DNA of 64,000 nt, taken from the NCBI RefSeq assembly GCF_002162355.1, contig NZ_CP021434.1, forward strand, positions 2,084,501-2,148,500. The letters run 5' to 3'. Below the pieces are notes generated by a model, which was given only the letters and a program-made list of their open reading frames with translations, had not been told where the DNA came from and ran no database searches. Shown here piece by piece: positions 34,157 to 43,841 of this stretch. The position numbers were made by a program, and so were the translations under genes. Source of the DNA: Tumebacillus avium. GTDB lineage: Bacteria > Bacillota > Bacilli > Tumebacillales > Tumebacillaceae. Each line of letters begins with the position of its first letter. Within the stretch, counting starts at the first letter, position 1.

Positions 34157-34775
34157 AAACAGGAGCATGATATTTCTAAATGAGGCACTTGGCAAAAAAC
34201 AACCCGGCCAGCGCATGCTGCTGGGCATTGACGGCTTGAGCGGGGCGGGGAAGACGACGCTGGTGCAGGGGCTGGTGACGGAACTGGAGGAGCGCGGCAT
34301 CGAAACGGCTGTGTTGCATATCGACGACTTGATCACCGACCGCAGCACGCGCTACGGGTCGGGGCAGTCGGAGTGGTATGAGCATTACCGGCTGCAATGG
34401 GACGTGGCGGGCATCGCGGAAAACGTGTTTCTGGCGTGGAAGCGCGGGGATCGGCAGTTGAAGCTGGGCGTGTACGACTACGCCAAGGACATGGTGCAGC
34501 GGCAGACGCTGAAGGTACCGCAGGACGGCCTGTTGATCGTCGAAGGGGTGTACCTGCAGCGCAAGGAATGGCGGGACTTTTTTGATTATCTGCTGTACAT
34601 CGACTGCCCGCGCGACATCCGCTTCGAACGGATCACGCGGCGCGGCGGGCAGGACCTGCACGACCCGGCGCGGATTGAACTGTACAAACGGCGCTATTGG
34701 GCGGCGGAAGATCATTATGTGCTGACCGAACGACCTCGGGAACGGGCCGACTTCGTTTGCGAATTGTCTGAATAG
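34143..34775 (+). CDS. Uridine kinase-like P-loop kinase
   Basis: 210 residues if the ATG at 34143 is used; ATG 34167 is also possible. Walker A is LLGIDGLSGAGKTTLVQGL, followed by TAVLHIDDLITDRSTRYG, PQDGLLIVEGVYLQRKEWRD and a lid with RITRRGGQDL. That matches the uridine kinase/phosphoribulokinase-like group. It overlaps the upstream P-loop gene by 14 bases, implying coupling. Confidence 0.78.
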   Translation: MWRDKNRSMIFLNEALGKKQPGQRMLLGIDGLSGAGKTTLVQGLVTELEERGIETAVLHIDDLITDRSTRYGSGQSEWYEHYRLQWDVAGIAENVFLAWKRGDRQLKLGVYDYAKDMVQRQTLKVPQDGLLIVEGVYLQRKEWRDFFDYLLYIDCPRDIRFERITRRGGQDLHDPARIELYKRRYWAAEDHYVLTERPRERADFVCELSE

Positions 34776-34871
34776 AGCGTTATAAAATTACAACTTTCCT
34801 CCGAACCCGCTTTTTTTGTATGATAGAAGCAAACTATTGGTGACTACAGTGCATCCGGAAAGGTGATACCT

Positions 34872-36518
34872 ATGGAAAATACATCGAACTCTTCCGACTT
34901 TATCAGGGAGATTGTCGCGGAGGACTTGGAAACAGGCAAGGTCAATACAGTCGTTACCCGTTTTCCGCCGGAACCGAACGGTTATCTGCATATCGGACAT
35001 GCGAAGGCGATCTGCATCAACTTTGAGATCGCCAAAGATTATAAAGGCAAAACCAACCTGCGCTTTGACGACACGAATCCGGTGAAGGAAGATGTCGAGT
35101 ACGTCAACGCGATCAAAGAAGACGTGGCCTGGCTTGGCTTCCAGTGGGACGGACTGTTTTTCGCATCCGATTATTTTGACGAGATGTACAACCGCGCCGT
35201 GCTGCTGATCAAAAAGGGCCTGGCCTATGTCGACGACCAGTCGGCCGATGAGATCCGCCAAACGCGCGGCACGCTGACCGAACCGGGCCAGAACTCGCCG
35301 TTCCGCGACCGCTCCGTCGAAGAGAACCTCGAATTGTTCGACCGCATGCGCCAAGGCGAATTCCCGGACGGCACCCGCGTCCTGCGCGCGAAGATCGACA
35401 TGGCGTCGCCAAACATCAACCTGCGCGACCCGGTCATCTACCGCATCTCGCACGCGACACACCACAACACGGGCGACAAGTGGTGCATCTACCCGATGTA
35501 CGCGTTTGCACATCCGCTGGAAGACTCGATTGAAGGCGTCTCCCATTCCTTGTGCTCGCTGGAGTTTAAAGATCAGCGTCCGCTGTACGACTGGGTGATT
35601 CGCGAATGCGAAATGCCGCACATCTCGCGCCAGTATGAATTTGGCCGCCTGAACCTGTCCCAGACGATCATGAGCAAGCGCTTCCTGAAGCGTTTGGTCG
35701 ACGAAGGGGTAGTCGACGGCTGGGATGACCCGCGCATGCCGACCATTTCCGGCGTTCGCCGCCGCGGCTTTACACCGGAAGCGATCCGCGCCTTTGTCCG
35801 CGAGATCGGCGTTGGCGTCGGCAGCGGCGAAGTGGATTACAAAATGCTTGAGCACTACATCCGCGAAGACCTCAAGCTGAAAGCGCCGCGCACGATGGGC
35901 GTGATTCGTCCGTTGAAAGTCGTGATCACCAACTATCCGGAAGACAGCGTGGAACTGCTCGACGCGGAAGTCAACCCGGAAGTGCCGGAGATGGGCACCA
36001 AGCAAATTCAGTTCTCGCGCGAGATCTACATCGAGCAGGACGATTTTATGGAAGAGCCGCCGGCGAAGTATTTCCGCCTGTTCCCAGGCAATGAAGTGCG
36101 CTTGAAAAACGCGTATTTCATCAAATGCAACGATGTGATCAAAGACGAAAACGGCAACGTGGTCGAATTGCATTGCACCTACGACCAGGAGACGAAGAGC
36201 GGAAGCGGCTTCTCCGGGCGCAAAGTCAAAGGCACGATCCACTGGGTCGATGCGAAAAGCGCCGTTCCGGCAGAGTTCCGTCTCTATGACTCGCTGCTGG
36301 CCGACGAGACTGACGCCGAAGACCTGCTGGAGCGGATCAACCCCAACTCGCTGGAAGTGGTGAACGGTTTTGTGGAGGCCGGCCTGAAAGATGCGGCGCC
36401 GCAAGACAAGTTCCAATTTTTCCGTCACGGCTACTTCAACGTCGATCCGAAGCACAGCACGGCAGATCATAAAGTGTTCAACTTGATCGTATCTTTGAAG
36501 AGTTCGTTTAAGATCTAG
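34872..36518 (+). CDS. glnS: Glutaminyl-tRNA synthetase
   Basis: 548 residues from ATG 34872 with GAAAGGTG upstream. Class I signatures: [16 protein letters not shown] (HIGH) and QTIMSKRFL (KMSKS-like). [10 protein letters not shown] and [15 protein letters not shown] mark the GlnRS/GluRS active site, and [19 protein letters not shown] is typical of GlnRS. The C-terminal two-barrel anticodon-binding half is complete. Many Firmicutes make Gln-tRNA only through GatCAB, so a dedicated GlnRS is of note. It charges tRNA-Gln in the cytoplasm. Confidence 0.93.
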   Translation: MENTSNSSDFIREIVAEDLETGKVNTVVTRFPPEPNGYLHIGHAKAICINFEIAKDYKGKTNLRFDDTNPVKEDVEYVNAIKEDVAWLGFQWDGLFFASDYFDEMYNRAVLLIKKGLAYVDDQSADEIRQTRGTLTEPGQNSPFRDRSVEENLELFDRMRQGEFPDGTRVLRAKIDMASPNINLRDPVIYRISHATHHNTGDKWCIYPMYAFAHPLEDSIEGVSHSLCSLEFKDQRPLYDWVIRECEMPHISRQYEFGRLNLSQTIMSKRFLKRLVDEGVVDGWDDPRMPTISGVRRRGFTPEAIRAFVREIGVGVGSGEVDYKMLEHYIREDLKLKAPRTMGVIRPLKVVITNYPEDSVELLDAEVNPEVPEMGTKQIQFSREIYIEQDDFMEEPPAKYFRLFPGNEVRLKNAYFIKCNDVIKDENGNVVELHCTYDQETKSGSGFSGRKVKGTIHWVDAKSAVPAEFRLYDSLLADETDAEDLLERINPNSLEVVNGFVEAGLKDAAPQDKFQFFRHGYFNVDPKHSTADHKVFNLIVSLKSSFKI

Positions 36519-36533
36519 GATGTTATAAGAAAT

Positions 36534-36563
36534 AGACGGCTCGTGTGCAGCGAGCCGTCTTTG
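36534..36563. terminator. Terminator after glnS
   Basis: AGACGGCTCG and CGAGCCGTCT around TGTGCAG with TTTG. Confidence 0.85.
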
Positions 36564-36589
36564 TTATTGGTATCCTGTTATTAGTAGCT

Positions 36590-36853
36590 CTAAGGCCTGA
36601 CATCCGCCATGATGCTCATATAGGAAAGCGTGGTCACTTCGGCATCCCAGTTGACGATTTGGACGTGGTTGATCGGGGTGTTGGGGTGGTGGCGCTTGAT
36701 GTAGGAGTAGAGGTAACGGTCGTCGAGCGGGTTATCCATGCGGCCGAGCTCTGCGGCGAACTCGACGTCTTGGTCGGCACGGGAGAGGTATAGGGTCAGG
36801 ACAATACCGTTTTCATTTTCGCGCAGGAACTCATGGACGACTGTGATTGGCAT
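36590..36853 (-). CDS. Hypothetical 87-residue protein
   Basis: No signal or membrane segment. The sequence TVVHEFLRENENGIVLTLYL to INHVQIVNWDAEVTTLSYMS is mixed alpha/beta. Good ribosome site AGGTGG upstream on the minus strand. The family is not recognised. Confidence 0.5.
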   Translation of the reverse strand: MPITVVHEFLRENENGIVLTLYLSRADQDVEFAAELGRMDNPLDDRYLYSYIKRHHPNTPINHVQIVNWDAEVTTLSYMSIMADVRP

Positions 36854-36912
36854 TGGGGTTCCACCTCAGATCTGATCATTTGTTTCCAGTATGGACAAAG
36901 GGAGGGCAACTC

Positions 36913-37293
36913 ATGAACGAAATCACCCGCGAGTTTGTGCGGCTCTTTAATACAGAACGGGACTTTTACGAGTGTCACGAGATCTTTGAAGAAGCCTGGA
37001 AGGCCGAAGCTCAGGAACCGCTGAAGTCCTACTACAAAGCGATGGTGCAGGTCGCCACCGCCCAGTTTAAGCTGAACCAAGGCTACATGAACGGCTTCCG
37101 CAAATTGTACGGCTTCTGCTTCCCCGTCTTGGAAAGCCTGCCTGCCGTCTACCAGGGCCTCGACATCGAACGCCTGCGCACCGAATTTACCGCCCAACTG
37201 CACCAACTTCCCGCAGACGCCTACATCACGCCGGGCACGTTTCAGGAATATGGAATTCAGTATTTATCACTGGGAATTGTGGAAATTATTTAA
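36913..37293 (+). CDS. DUF309-family protein
   Basis: 126 residues from ATG 36913 (AAAGGGAGGG upstream). The block FYECHEIFEEAWKAEAQEPL then KSYYKAMVQVATAQFKLNQG is the DUF309 signature (H-x2-FE-x2-W). All-helical, cytoplasmic, function unknown. It lies just before mrfB. Confidence 0.8.
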   Translation: MNEITREFVRLFNTERDFYECHEIFEEAWKAEAQEPLKSYYKAMVQVATAQFKLNQGYMNGFRKLYGFCFPVLESLPAVYQGLDIERLRTEFTAQLHQLPADAYITPGTFQEYGIQYLSLGIVEII

Positions 37294-37365
37294 TAAAAGG
37301 TCATTCGACATTTGTGTCGAATTGTATTTTGTCAAATTGTGTTTAGAATCGGAAGGAGGGTTGGG

Positions 37366-38655
37366 ATGCGGAGTTTGCGAGACCGGCTGAAGAGCTACAA
37401 GAAGGATATGGCGCTTGGGGATGCGGAAGTCAGGCTGGAAGAGATGGTGCAAGAAGCGGAGTCGCTGACCGGTGAACTGCCGGAGACGGCGGTGGAACGG
37501 GCGCTTCCGGGCGTCGAGCAAGAGACGCCGTTTGGACCGTGCTACTACCGTGATGTTCGCTTTGATGTCCTGTCTGCGCACGGCCATTATCCGCTCGCCC
37601 GCACCCGCCACCTTCCGCTTTCGGTGCTATATGGAGTCTGCAAGATCAAAGAGAGTCCCGCCGAATGGGACAAGGTCTGTTTTTTTGATACGGAGACGAC
37701 CGGGCTCGGTTCAGGGGCCGGGAATTTTATCTTTTTGTTCGGGATCGGCTTTTACGAAGACGATGAATTTATCGTGCGTCAGTATTTTTTGCGCAGCTAT
37801 GCGGAAGAGCGGGCGGTGCTCTATGCCTTGTCCGATCTGCTCTCGCGCTTTGAAGTCATGGTGTCGTTTAACGGCAAGGGGTTTGACTGGAAGCTGCTTG
37901 AGACCCGCTTTACGCTGGCCCGGCTGGAACTCCGGCCGGTGCTGCACCTCGACTTGCTCCCGCCCGCGCGGCGGCTGTGGAAAAAGGTGCTCAAGAATTG
38001 CAAGCTGATCACGCTGGAACAGGAAGTGCTCGGGTTTGCCCGCGAAGATGACACGCCGGGCAAGATGGCGCCGGAATTGTATTTTGCTTATCAGACGGAC
38101 GGGGATGCCCGCCCGCTGGTCGGCATTTTCACCCACAACGTGCATGATATCTTGACTTTAGCAACTCTATCTGCGCATATTGGACTCTTAGTGGAACAGC
38201 CTTTGCACATGGCGACCCATCCGGAAGAGCTGTTTGGCCTCTCCAGATGGTACGACGAGTGGGAAAAAAGCGACTCCAGCGTCGCCTGCCTCGTCAAGGT
38301 GTCCGAGATGGAAGAGCAGGACTATGCTTGTGAAGCGCTTTGGAAACTGTCTCTGTTCTATAAGAGAAGGGGACAGTATGACAAGGCGGTTTTGCTTTGG
38401 CATGACCTGCTGGACGGGGAAGGCATGTGGAAGACTGCGCCGCGCATTGAGTTGGCCAAATACTATGAGCACAAGGCACGGGACTTTGCCCGCGCCCTTG
38501 CGCTTACGAATGAGACGATCGAAGTCGTGCAGAGCAGGCGTTCCATCCTGCGCACGCAGCGGCTTGATCATGAGCTGCATGAGCTCAGCTATCGTCGGCA
38601 ACGACTGCTGAAAAAGTGCGGCGGGGTAGTGGTTGAAGGGGAATTGGGATTGTAG
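37366..38655 (+). CDS. mrfB: MrfB-like 3'-5' exonuclease (YprB family)
   Basis: 429 residues from ATG 37366 (GGAAGGAGGG upstream). The DEDD exonuclease sites are VCFFDTETTGLGSGAGNFIF near 102, VSFNGKGFDWKLLETRF near 170 and a final NVHDILTLA near 262. The C-terminal 150 residues are helical with TPR-like pairs (LWKLSLFYKRRGQYDKAVLL). In Bacillus subtilis it works with MrfA on mitomycin-type lesions. Here it is about 8 kb from mrfA. Confidence 0.88.
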   Translation: MRSLRDRLKSYKKDMALGDAEVRLEEMVQEAESLTGELPETAVERALPGVEQETPFGPCYYRDVRFDVLSAHGHYPLARTRHLPLSVLYGVCKIKESPAEWDKVCFFDTETTGLGSGAGNFIFLFGIGFYEDDEFIVRQYFLRSYAEERAVLYALSDLLSRFEVMVSFNGKGFDWKLLETRFTLARLELRPVLHLDLLPPARRLWKKVLKNCKLITLEQEVLGFAREDDTPGKMAPELYFAYQTDGDARPLVGIFTHNVHDILTLATLSAHIGLLVEQPLHMATHPEELFGLSRWYDEWEKSDSSVACLVKVSEMEEQDYACEALWKLSLFYKRRGQYDKAVLLWHDLLDGEGMWKTAPRIELAKYYEHKARDFARALALTNETIEVVQSRRSILRTQRLDHELHELSYRRQRLLKKCGGVVVEGELGL

Positions 38656-38673
38656 AGTGAGGAGGCACTTTGT

Positions 38674-39780
38674 TTGCTTACGGGTACTTTTCTTGGTGCT
38701 ATGATCACCAATGCTTCCGTGATGATTTCCTTCGTATTTCTGCAACACTACATCTATTTGCGTTATGTCGAAGGAAAATCGGAGCGGTATCGCACTGTGT
38801 ATGGAATCATCGTCCATGGACTTGCCGGGCTGTTGTCGATGCTCTTTGCTTATAAATTAGAAAACGGCGCGATCGTCGATACGCGGATCGTTCCGCTCTT
38901 GTTGATGTTTATCTGGAGCAAGCGTTATCTCCCGTGGGCGCCGTATGCGACGGCCGCGCTGATCGTCTTGTTTCGCTTTGGCATCTCGACGGGCGCCGGC
39001 GCGTTTGCTTCGCTGCTCAACCTGATCGCCATCGCGCTGATCTTGGGCTTTATCAACTCGATGTGGCTGAGCAAGCAGCAGTTCCGCGTGCGGGCCTGGA
39101 CGATCACGGTCGTCGGCAGCATCATCAACATCATCATGGCCGGTCTCGTCGGCGCGATGCCGATGATCGACTTTATGCAGCAGTTCGCGGCGACCGTGTT
39201 TATCGTGCACATCGTGACGATGATCGCGATGGTCTTTACCTACCGCGCGATCTTCCGCGAGATGCGGGTGCACACCGAATTGCGCGAGACGGCGGAGACC
39301 GATTTTCTGACCGGGCTGCAAAATCGCCGCATGCTCGACCGGACGATGGACGAGCAACTGACCGTCGCGTCGCGTGCCGATGCCGAGCTGTCGGTGGCTT
39401 TGATCGACATCGACCACTTCAAGAAGGTCAACGACACGTTTGGGCACGAAGCGGGCGATGAAGTTTTGCAGCAGGTCGCGCAGTTGATTCAAAACAACGT
39501 GCGCTCATACGACCGGGTCGGCCGGTACGGGGGCGAAGAATTTATGATCGTCTTCCCGCACCTCGGCAAGCAGGCGGCGAGCGAGATCTCCGAGCGCGTG
39601 CGCCAGGCGATCGAGACGGCGGAGATCGTGACGTCACAAGGGTTCCATGTGCACGTCACCGTCTCGATCGGCGTGGCGACCCACAAGGAGTCGCGCGGCG
39701 ATATGCTGAAGACGAAAGCGGATGAGCGCTTGTATCAGGCAAAAAACAGAGGGCGCAACCGCACGGTGAGCGCCGGATGA
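38674..39780 (+). CDS. Membrane diguanylate cyclase (GGDEF)
   Basis: 368 residues from TTG 38674 behind GAGGAGG. Six hydrophobic segments (5TM-5TMR_LYT-like sensor) fill residues 1-195. The GGDEF domain has DFLTGLQNRRMLD, LIDIDHFKKVNDTFGHEAGD and the active loop RYGGEEF, so it should be catalytic. RSYD five residues before GGEEF is a product-inhibition I-site. It makes cyclic di-GMP at the membrane. Confidence 0.9.
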   Translation: MLTGTFLGAMITNASVMISFVFLQHYIYLRYVEGKSERYRTVYGIIVHGLAGLLSMLFAYKLENGAIVDTRIVPLLLMFIWSKRYLPWAPYATAALIVLFRFGISTGAGAFASLLNLIAIALILGFINSMWLSKQQFRVRAWTITVVGSIINIIMAGLVGAMPMIDFMQQFAATVFIVHIVTMIAMVFTYRAIFREMRVHTELRETAETDFLTGLQNRRMLDRTMDEQLTVASRADAELSVALIDIDHFKKVNDTFGHEAGDEVLQQVAQLIQNNVRSYDRVGRYGGEEFMIVFPHLGKQAASEISERVRQAIETAEIVTSQGFHVHVTVSIGVATHKESRGDMLKTKADERLYQAKNRGRNRTVSAG

Positions 39781-39786
39781 GCACAG

Positions 39787-39822
39787 GGCCGATTTTTCCT
39801 GATTGGGAGAAATCGGCCTTTT
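39787..39822 (+). terminator. Terminator after the cyclase gene
   Basis: GGCCGATTT and AAATCGGCC followed by TTTTG. Confidence 0.8.
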
Positions 39823-39886
39823 GTAGTACAATGGTAGTTGATGTAATTCGAGCAATCCAAATCATTTACATAGAGGTGACTTTTCC

Positions 39887-41155
39887 ATGTCGACAGCGCT
39901 TCAGAACTCCATTATCAAAGATATCAACCTCGCTCCGTCCGGTCATTTGAAAATTGACTGGGTTGCGCAGCACATGCCGCTTTTGAATACCCTGAAAGAA
40001 CAGTTTGAAAAAGATCAGCCGTTCAAAGGCAAAAAGATCGTCATCTGCCTGCACTTGGAAGCGAAGACCGCATACCTCGGCCTGCTGGTGAAAGCGGGCG
40101 GCGCAGAAGTTGCGATGTGCGCGTCGAACGTGCTCTCCACGCAGGACGATGTGGTGGCGGCGCTCGTCGACCGCGGCATCACTTGCTTTGCGATCCACGG
40201 CTGCTCGCATGAAGAGTACATGGATCACATCAACAAGGCGCTCGACTTCGCTCCGGACGCGATCATCGACGACGGCGGCGACCTCGTCTCCACCCTGCAC
40301 AGCGATCCGAACCGCGCTGAGCTGATGAAAAACATCATCGGCGGCTGCGAAGAGACCACGACCGGAATCCTGCGCCTGAAAGCGCTCGATAAAGAAGGCG
40401 CGCTGCAGTTCCCGATGGTGGCAGTTAACGACGCGTTCTGCAAATACCTGTTTGACAACCGCTACGGCACCGGCCAGTCGGTGTGGGACGGCATCATGCG
40501 CACCACCAACCTCGTCGTCGCGGGCAAAACTGCTGTTGTCGTCGGCTACGGCTGGTGCGGCAAAGGCGTGGCGATGCGCGCGAAAGGCCTCGGCGCACGC
40601 GTCATCGTCACCGAGATCGACCCGATCAAAGCGGTGGAAGCGATCATGGACGGCCACGAAGTGATGCCGATCGTCGAAGCGGCGAAACACGGCGATTTCT
40701 TTGTTACCGTGACCGGCAACAAAGACTGCATCACGAAGGACGCGTTCGAAGTGATGAAAGACGGCGCGATCCTCTGCAACGCCGGCCATTTCGACGTGGA
40801 GATCTCCAAGCCGGATCTGCATGCGTTGTCCACCAACGTCCGCGAAGTCCGCAAGAACATCGAAGAGTTCACCTTTACGGATGGCCGCCGCGTGTTCCTG
40901 CTGGCAGAAGGCCGTCTCGTCAACCTGGCAGCAGGCGACGGCCACCCGGCAGAAGTGATGGATATGACGTTTGCCTTGCAGGCGATGGGCCTGCGCTGGA
41001 TCGTCGAAGAAGGCAAGAACCTCGACCCGCACGTCTACACCGTGCCGGAAGAGATGGACAAATACGTTGCCAACCTGCGCCTGCAAACGTGGGGCGTCGG
41101 CATCGACAAACTGTCCGAAGAGCAAGCGCGCTATCTCGATTCCTGGGCTGAGTAA
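39887..41155 (+). CDS. ahcY: Adenosylhomocysteinase
   Basis: 422 residues. It hydrolyses S-adenosylhomocysteine to adenosine and homocysteine in the methyl cycle. NAD domain VVGYGWCGKGVAMRAKGLGA near 215; catalytic regions NVLSTQDDVVAAL, TTTGILRL and NAGHFDVEI. Length fits the shorter bacterial/archaeal form. Most Bacillales use Pfs and LuxS instead. A class I glutamine amidotransferase-like gene follows 40 bases on. Confidence 0.93.
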   Translation: MSTALQNSIIKDINLAPSGHLKIDWVAQHMPLLNTLKEQFEKDQPFKGKKIVICLHLEAKTAYLGLLVKAGGAEVAMCASNVLSTQDDVVAALVDRGITCFAIHGCSHEEYMDHINKALDFAPDAIIDDGGDLVSTLHSDPNRAELMKNIIGGCEETTTGILRLKALDKEGALQFPMVAVNDAFCKYLFDNRYGTGQSVWDGIMRTTNLVVAGKTAVVVGYGWCGKGVAMRAKGLGARVIVTEIDPIKAVEAIMDGHEVMPIVEAAKHGDFFVTVTGNKDCITKDAFEVMKDGAILCNAGHFDVEISKPDLHALSTNVREVRKNIEEFTFTDGRRVFLLAEGRLVNLAAGDGHPAEVMDMTFALQAMGLRWIVEEGKNLDPHVYTVPEEMDKYVANLRLQTWGVGIDKLSEEQARYLDSWAE

Positions 41156-41195
41156 GTCGATAACCTGCTTGTCTAACTGGAGAGGAGCAACAACC

Positions 41196-41909
41196 ATGCA
41201 ACCATTGATCGGGGTGACCGGGTATCTCCACCCTTATTCGCGGGAAGTGGCGGGTGTCTTCGTCGGGGAAGGCTATACCAATGCACTGGCTGAAGCCGGT
41301 GCGGTGCCGCTCGCCGTTCCGTATTTGGAGAAGGAAGAGCAAGTCCGCGCCTTGGCGCACAAGTTAGACGGCCTGCTGCTCGGCGGCGGGGTCGACATGG
41401 ACCCGACTTTGTTCGGGGAGCAGCCGGTGCCGGGCAATGGCGAAATGTGCCCGGAGCGCGATTGGCTGGAATCGATCCTGTTCGATGAGATGCAAAAGCA
41501 AGGCAAGCCGGTGCTGGGCATCTGCCGCGGCGTGCAGGTGATCAACATCCTGCTCGGCGGCACGATCTACCAGGACCTCCCGTCGCAAAAAGACGGCGAA
41601 CTGATCCAGCACAGCCAAAAGGCGCCGCGCTGGTATGGCGCGCATCACGTCAATGTGACGGAAGGCTCCAAACTTCATGAGATCTTCGGCGCGACCCGCA
41701 TCCGCACCAACACCTATCACCACCAGGCGGTGCGCGACGCGGCGCCGGGGCTGATCGTGTCGGGTGTGGCAGATGACGGTGTGGTCGAAGCGATCGAGCG
41801 TCCGGACGGCCCGTTCCTGCTCGGCGTGCAGTGGCACCCGGAGAACATGTGGCGCAAAGATGCGACGGTGCTCCGCCTGTTCGAAACGTTTGTTGCAGCC
41901 TGCAAATAA
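41196..41909 (+). CDS. Peptidase C26-type gamma-glutamyl hydrolase
   Basis: 237 residues from ATG 41196 (GAGAGGAG upstream). Nucleophile Cys in VLGICRGVQVINILLGG near 110 and His-Glu in GVQWHPENM near 212 complete the triad. This is the PuuD-like class that cleaves gamma-glutamyl amides. The product could be glutamate from gamma-glutamyl-polyamine or related compounds; the substrate is not visible. Possibly cotranscribed with ahcY. Confidence 0.87.
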   Translation: MQPLIGVTGYLHPYSREVAGVFVGEGYTNALAEAGAVPLAVPYLEKEEQVRALAHKLDGLLLGGGVDMDPTLFGEQPVPGNGEMCPERDWLESILFDEMQKQGKPVLGICRGVQVINILLGGTIYQDLPSQKDGELIQHSQKAPRWYGAHHVNVTEGSKLHEIFGATRIRTNTYHHQAVRDAAPGLIVSGVADDGVVEAIERPDGPFLLGVQWHPENMWRKDATVLRLFETFVAACK

Positions 41910-41930
41910 TCTTTGTATCTTTGTCAGCTA

Positions 41931-41957
41931 AAGACCTCCTGAGGGAGGTCTTTTTTC
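41931..41957 (+). terminator. Terminator
   Basis: AAGACCTCC and GGAGGTCTTTTTT around TGAG. Confidence 0.9.
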
Positions 41958-42015
41958 TTGCGATCACATATAATAGAATTAGAGATTATTAAAAGAGTAA
42001 ACGGAGGTCGGACGA

Positions 42016-43191
42016 ATGAAAGAGTTGATCGCACAGAGGCTGCAGGAATTATATCCGAAACTGGTGGAGACAAGACGGGATTTGCACCGCCATCCCGAGC
42101 TGGGTTTTCAAGAGGTGCGGACGAGCGGGATCGTCGCCGAGTGGCTGCGGGGGCTGGGGTTGGAAGTTGAGACCGGCATCGCGCAGACCGGGGTGGTCGG
42201 GCGTTTGCGGGGCGGACGTCCGGGCAAGACGGTGGCGCTGCGGGCCGATATGGACGCGCTGCCGATTCAGGATCTGAAGACGTGTGACTACGCCAGTCAG
42301 GTGCCGGGGAAGATGCATGCTTGCGGGCATGACGCCCACACGACGATCGTGCTGGGGGCAGCGACGCTGCTCTCCGAGCTGCGCGAACAGATCGCAGGCG
42401 ATGTGCTGTTCATTTTCCAGCCGGCCGAAGAAGGGCCGGGCGGCGCTGCGCCGATGATCGAAGCGGGGGTGCTGGAAGGTGTAGACATGGCGTTTGGCAT
42501 CCACATGGCGCCGATCGCGCCGGTCGGCATCGTCGCCGTCTCGCCAGGTCCGGTGATGGCGTCTGCCGATGAGTTTCGCCTGACCATCCGCGGCAAAGGC
42601 GGGCATGCCGCTTACCCGCACATGGCGCTCGATGTCATCCCGGTCGCAGCGCAGGTGGTGACCGCCTTGCAGCAGATCGTCTCGCGGGCTGTCGATCCGA
42701 CCAAGACGGCGGTGCTGACGATCGGCACGATTCAAGGCGGCACGAAAAGTAACGTCATCGCCGACAGCGTCGAGCTGACCGGCACGGTGCGCACGTTCGA
42801 CCCGCTGCTGCGCGAAGAGCTGCCCAAGCGCATCGAAAGCATCGTCAGCGGCATCGCGGCGGGCTTTGGCGCGTCGTATGAGCTGGACTACCAGTTCAAG
42901 TACCCGGTGCTGATCAACCACGGCGAAGCGGCGCAGTTGATGCGCGAAGTTGGTGTGGAGCTGTTTGGCGAAGGGCGGGTGCTCGATGTGCCGCCGCAGA
43001 TGACCGGCGAAGATTTTGCCTATTTTCTGCAAAAGGTGCCCGGGTGCTTCACGTTCCTCGGCTGCAAACATCCGGAGCCGCTGGTGGCCGACTACAATGT
43101 GCACCATCCGGCGTTTGACATCGACGAGCGCGTGCTGCCCCTTGGGGTGCAGCTGCTGACGGCGGGAGTCCTGACCTACCTGTCGAGATAA
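42016..43191 (+). CDS. M20-family amidohydrolase
   Basis: 391 residues. Metal ligands: MHACGHDAHT near 96-104, PAEEGPGGA near 136, and a final HHPAFDID near 362. The central dimerisation domain has GKGGHAAYPH. This is the N-acyl-amino-acid or hippurate hydrolase type of M20D enzymes, which hydrolyse an amide bond with one or two metal ions. It is monocistronic behind GGAGGTCGG. Confidence 0.9.
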   Translation: MKELIAQRLQELYPKLVETRRDLHRHPELGFQEVRTSGIVAEWLRGLGLEVETGIAQTGVVGRLRGGRPGKTVALRADMDALPIQDLKTCDYASQVPGKMHACGHDAHTTIVLGAATLLSELREQIAGDVLFIFQPAEEGPGGAAPMIEAGVLEGVDMAFGIHMAPIAPVGIVAVSPGPVMASADEFRLTIRGKGGHAAYPHMALDVIPVAAQVVTALQQIVSRAVDPTKTAVLTIGTIQGGTKSNVIADSVELTGTVRTFDPLLREELPKRIESIVSGIAAGFGASYELDYQFKYPVLINHGEAAQLMREVGVELFGEGRVLDVPPQMTGEDFAYFLQKVPGCFTFLGCKHPEPLVADYNVHHPAFDIDERVLPLGVQLLTAGVLTYLSR

Positions 43192-43319
43192 ACGCCCGTT
43201 TTTGGCCGATACGGGACAGATGTCATGTACAAAAAGACGGACAAACGCATTTACTGTACTAACTCAAGAGAACACCTTGAGGGAACGAATTAACCCAGCT
43301 CTGAAAGGGGGTCTGTTCC

Positions 43320-43433
43320 ATGTACGGTGCATTCGGCGGATACACTCGTTGGGCGGTTGTTTTCCTGATCATCTTCGTCCTGTTCTTCCTGCTCGTTCCG
43401 GGCTACTACGGCGGCGCTCAACAAGGCTGCTAA
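43320..43433 (+). CDS. YjcZ-family tiny membrane protein
   Basis: Only 37 residues: MYGAFGGYTRW, one membrane helix (AVVFLIIFVLFFLLV), then PGYYGGAQQGC. This is the Bacillales YjcZ/tiny-TM family, often made during sporulation. Ribosome site AAAGGGGG at 43303-43311. The protein has a Gly-rich N-terminus and a final Cys. Confidence 0.85.
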   Translation: MYGAFGGYTRWAVVFLIIFVLFFLLVPGYYGGAQQGC

Positions 43434-43449
43434 TCGCTTACTTCGATGC

Positions 43450-43486
43450 AAGCTCCAGTCGGCATTGTGCTGACTGGAGCTTTTTC
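43450..43486 (+). terminator. Terminator after the tiny membrane protein
   Basis: AAGCTCCAGTC and GACTGGAGCTTTTT. Confidence 0.88.
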
Positions 43487-43568
43487 GTGTTTGGCTGTCC
43501 CCGATTGGGGCGGTTCTCTGCATAGAGAAGGTGTAACCACAACACAACCCACGAGGAGGGCAACAGAC

Positions 43569-43790
43569 ATGATCGACATCAACCAAGGTTTCTCCAGCAT
43601 GGTGCTCCGCCTGCAGGCCGGCACAGACGAAGAGGGCAACGGGGTGTACAAAGACAAGTCGTACCCGCGTGTGCTCCCGACGGTAACGCCTGACGACCTG
43701 TACCAGATCGGCGAAGCGCTGGCCTCGCTGTCGGCATGGCGCCTGCATTTCATCCAGCGCGTCGACCGTGAAGATCTCGTCCGCATCTAG
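43569..43790 (+). CDS. DUF1659-family small protein
   Basis: 73 residues from ATG 43569 (ACGAGGAGGG upstream). The form SMVLRLQAGTDEEGNGVYKD then DLYQIGEALASL matches DUF1659. These short proteins are found beside DUF2922 genes in Bacilli; function unknown. Confidence 0.75.
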   Translation: MIDINQGFSSMVLRLQAGTDEEGNGVYKDKSYPRVLPTVTPDDLYQIGEALASLSAWRLHFIQRVDREDLVRI

Positions 43791-43841
43791 TTCATCGTTC
43801 AGCAAGAGCAAAGCTTTTCAAAACTCCCGGAGGTGACCCCC

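Noticed and set aside
34788-36470. 560-codon minus-strand frame opposite glnS
   Set aside because: It is the antisense shadow of a GC-rich conserved gene; glnS motifs are clear on the plus strand.
39866-41197. 443-codon minus-strand frame opposite ahcY
   Set aside because: Antisense shadow with no motif.
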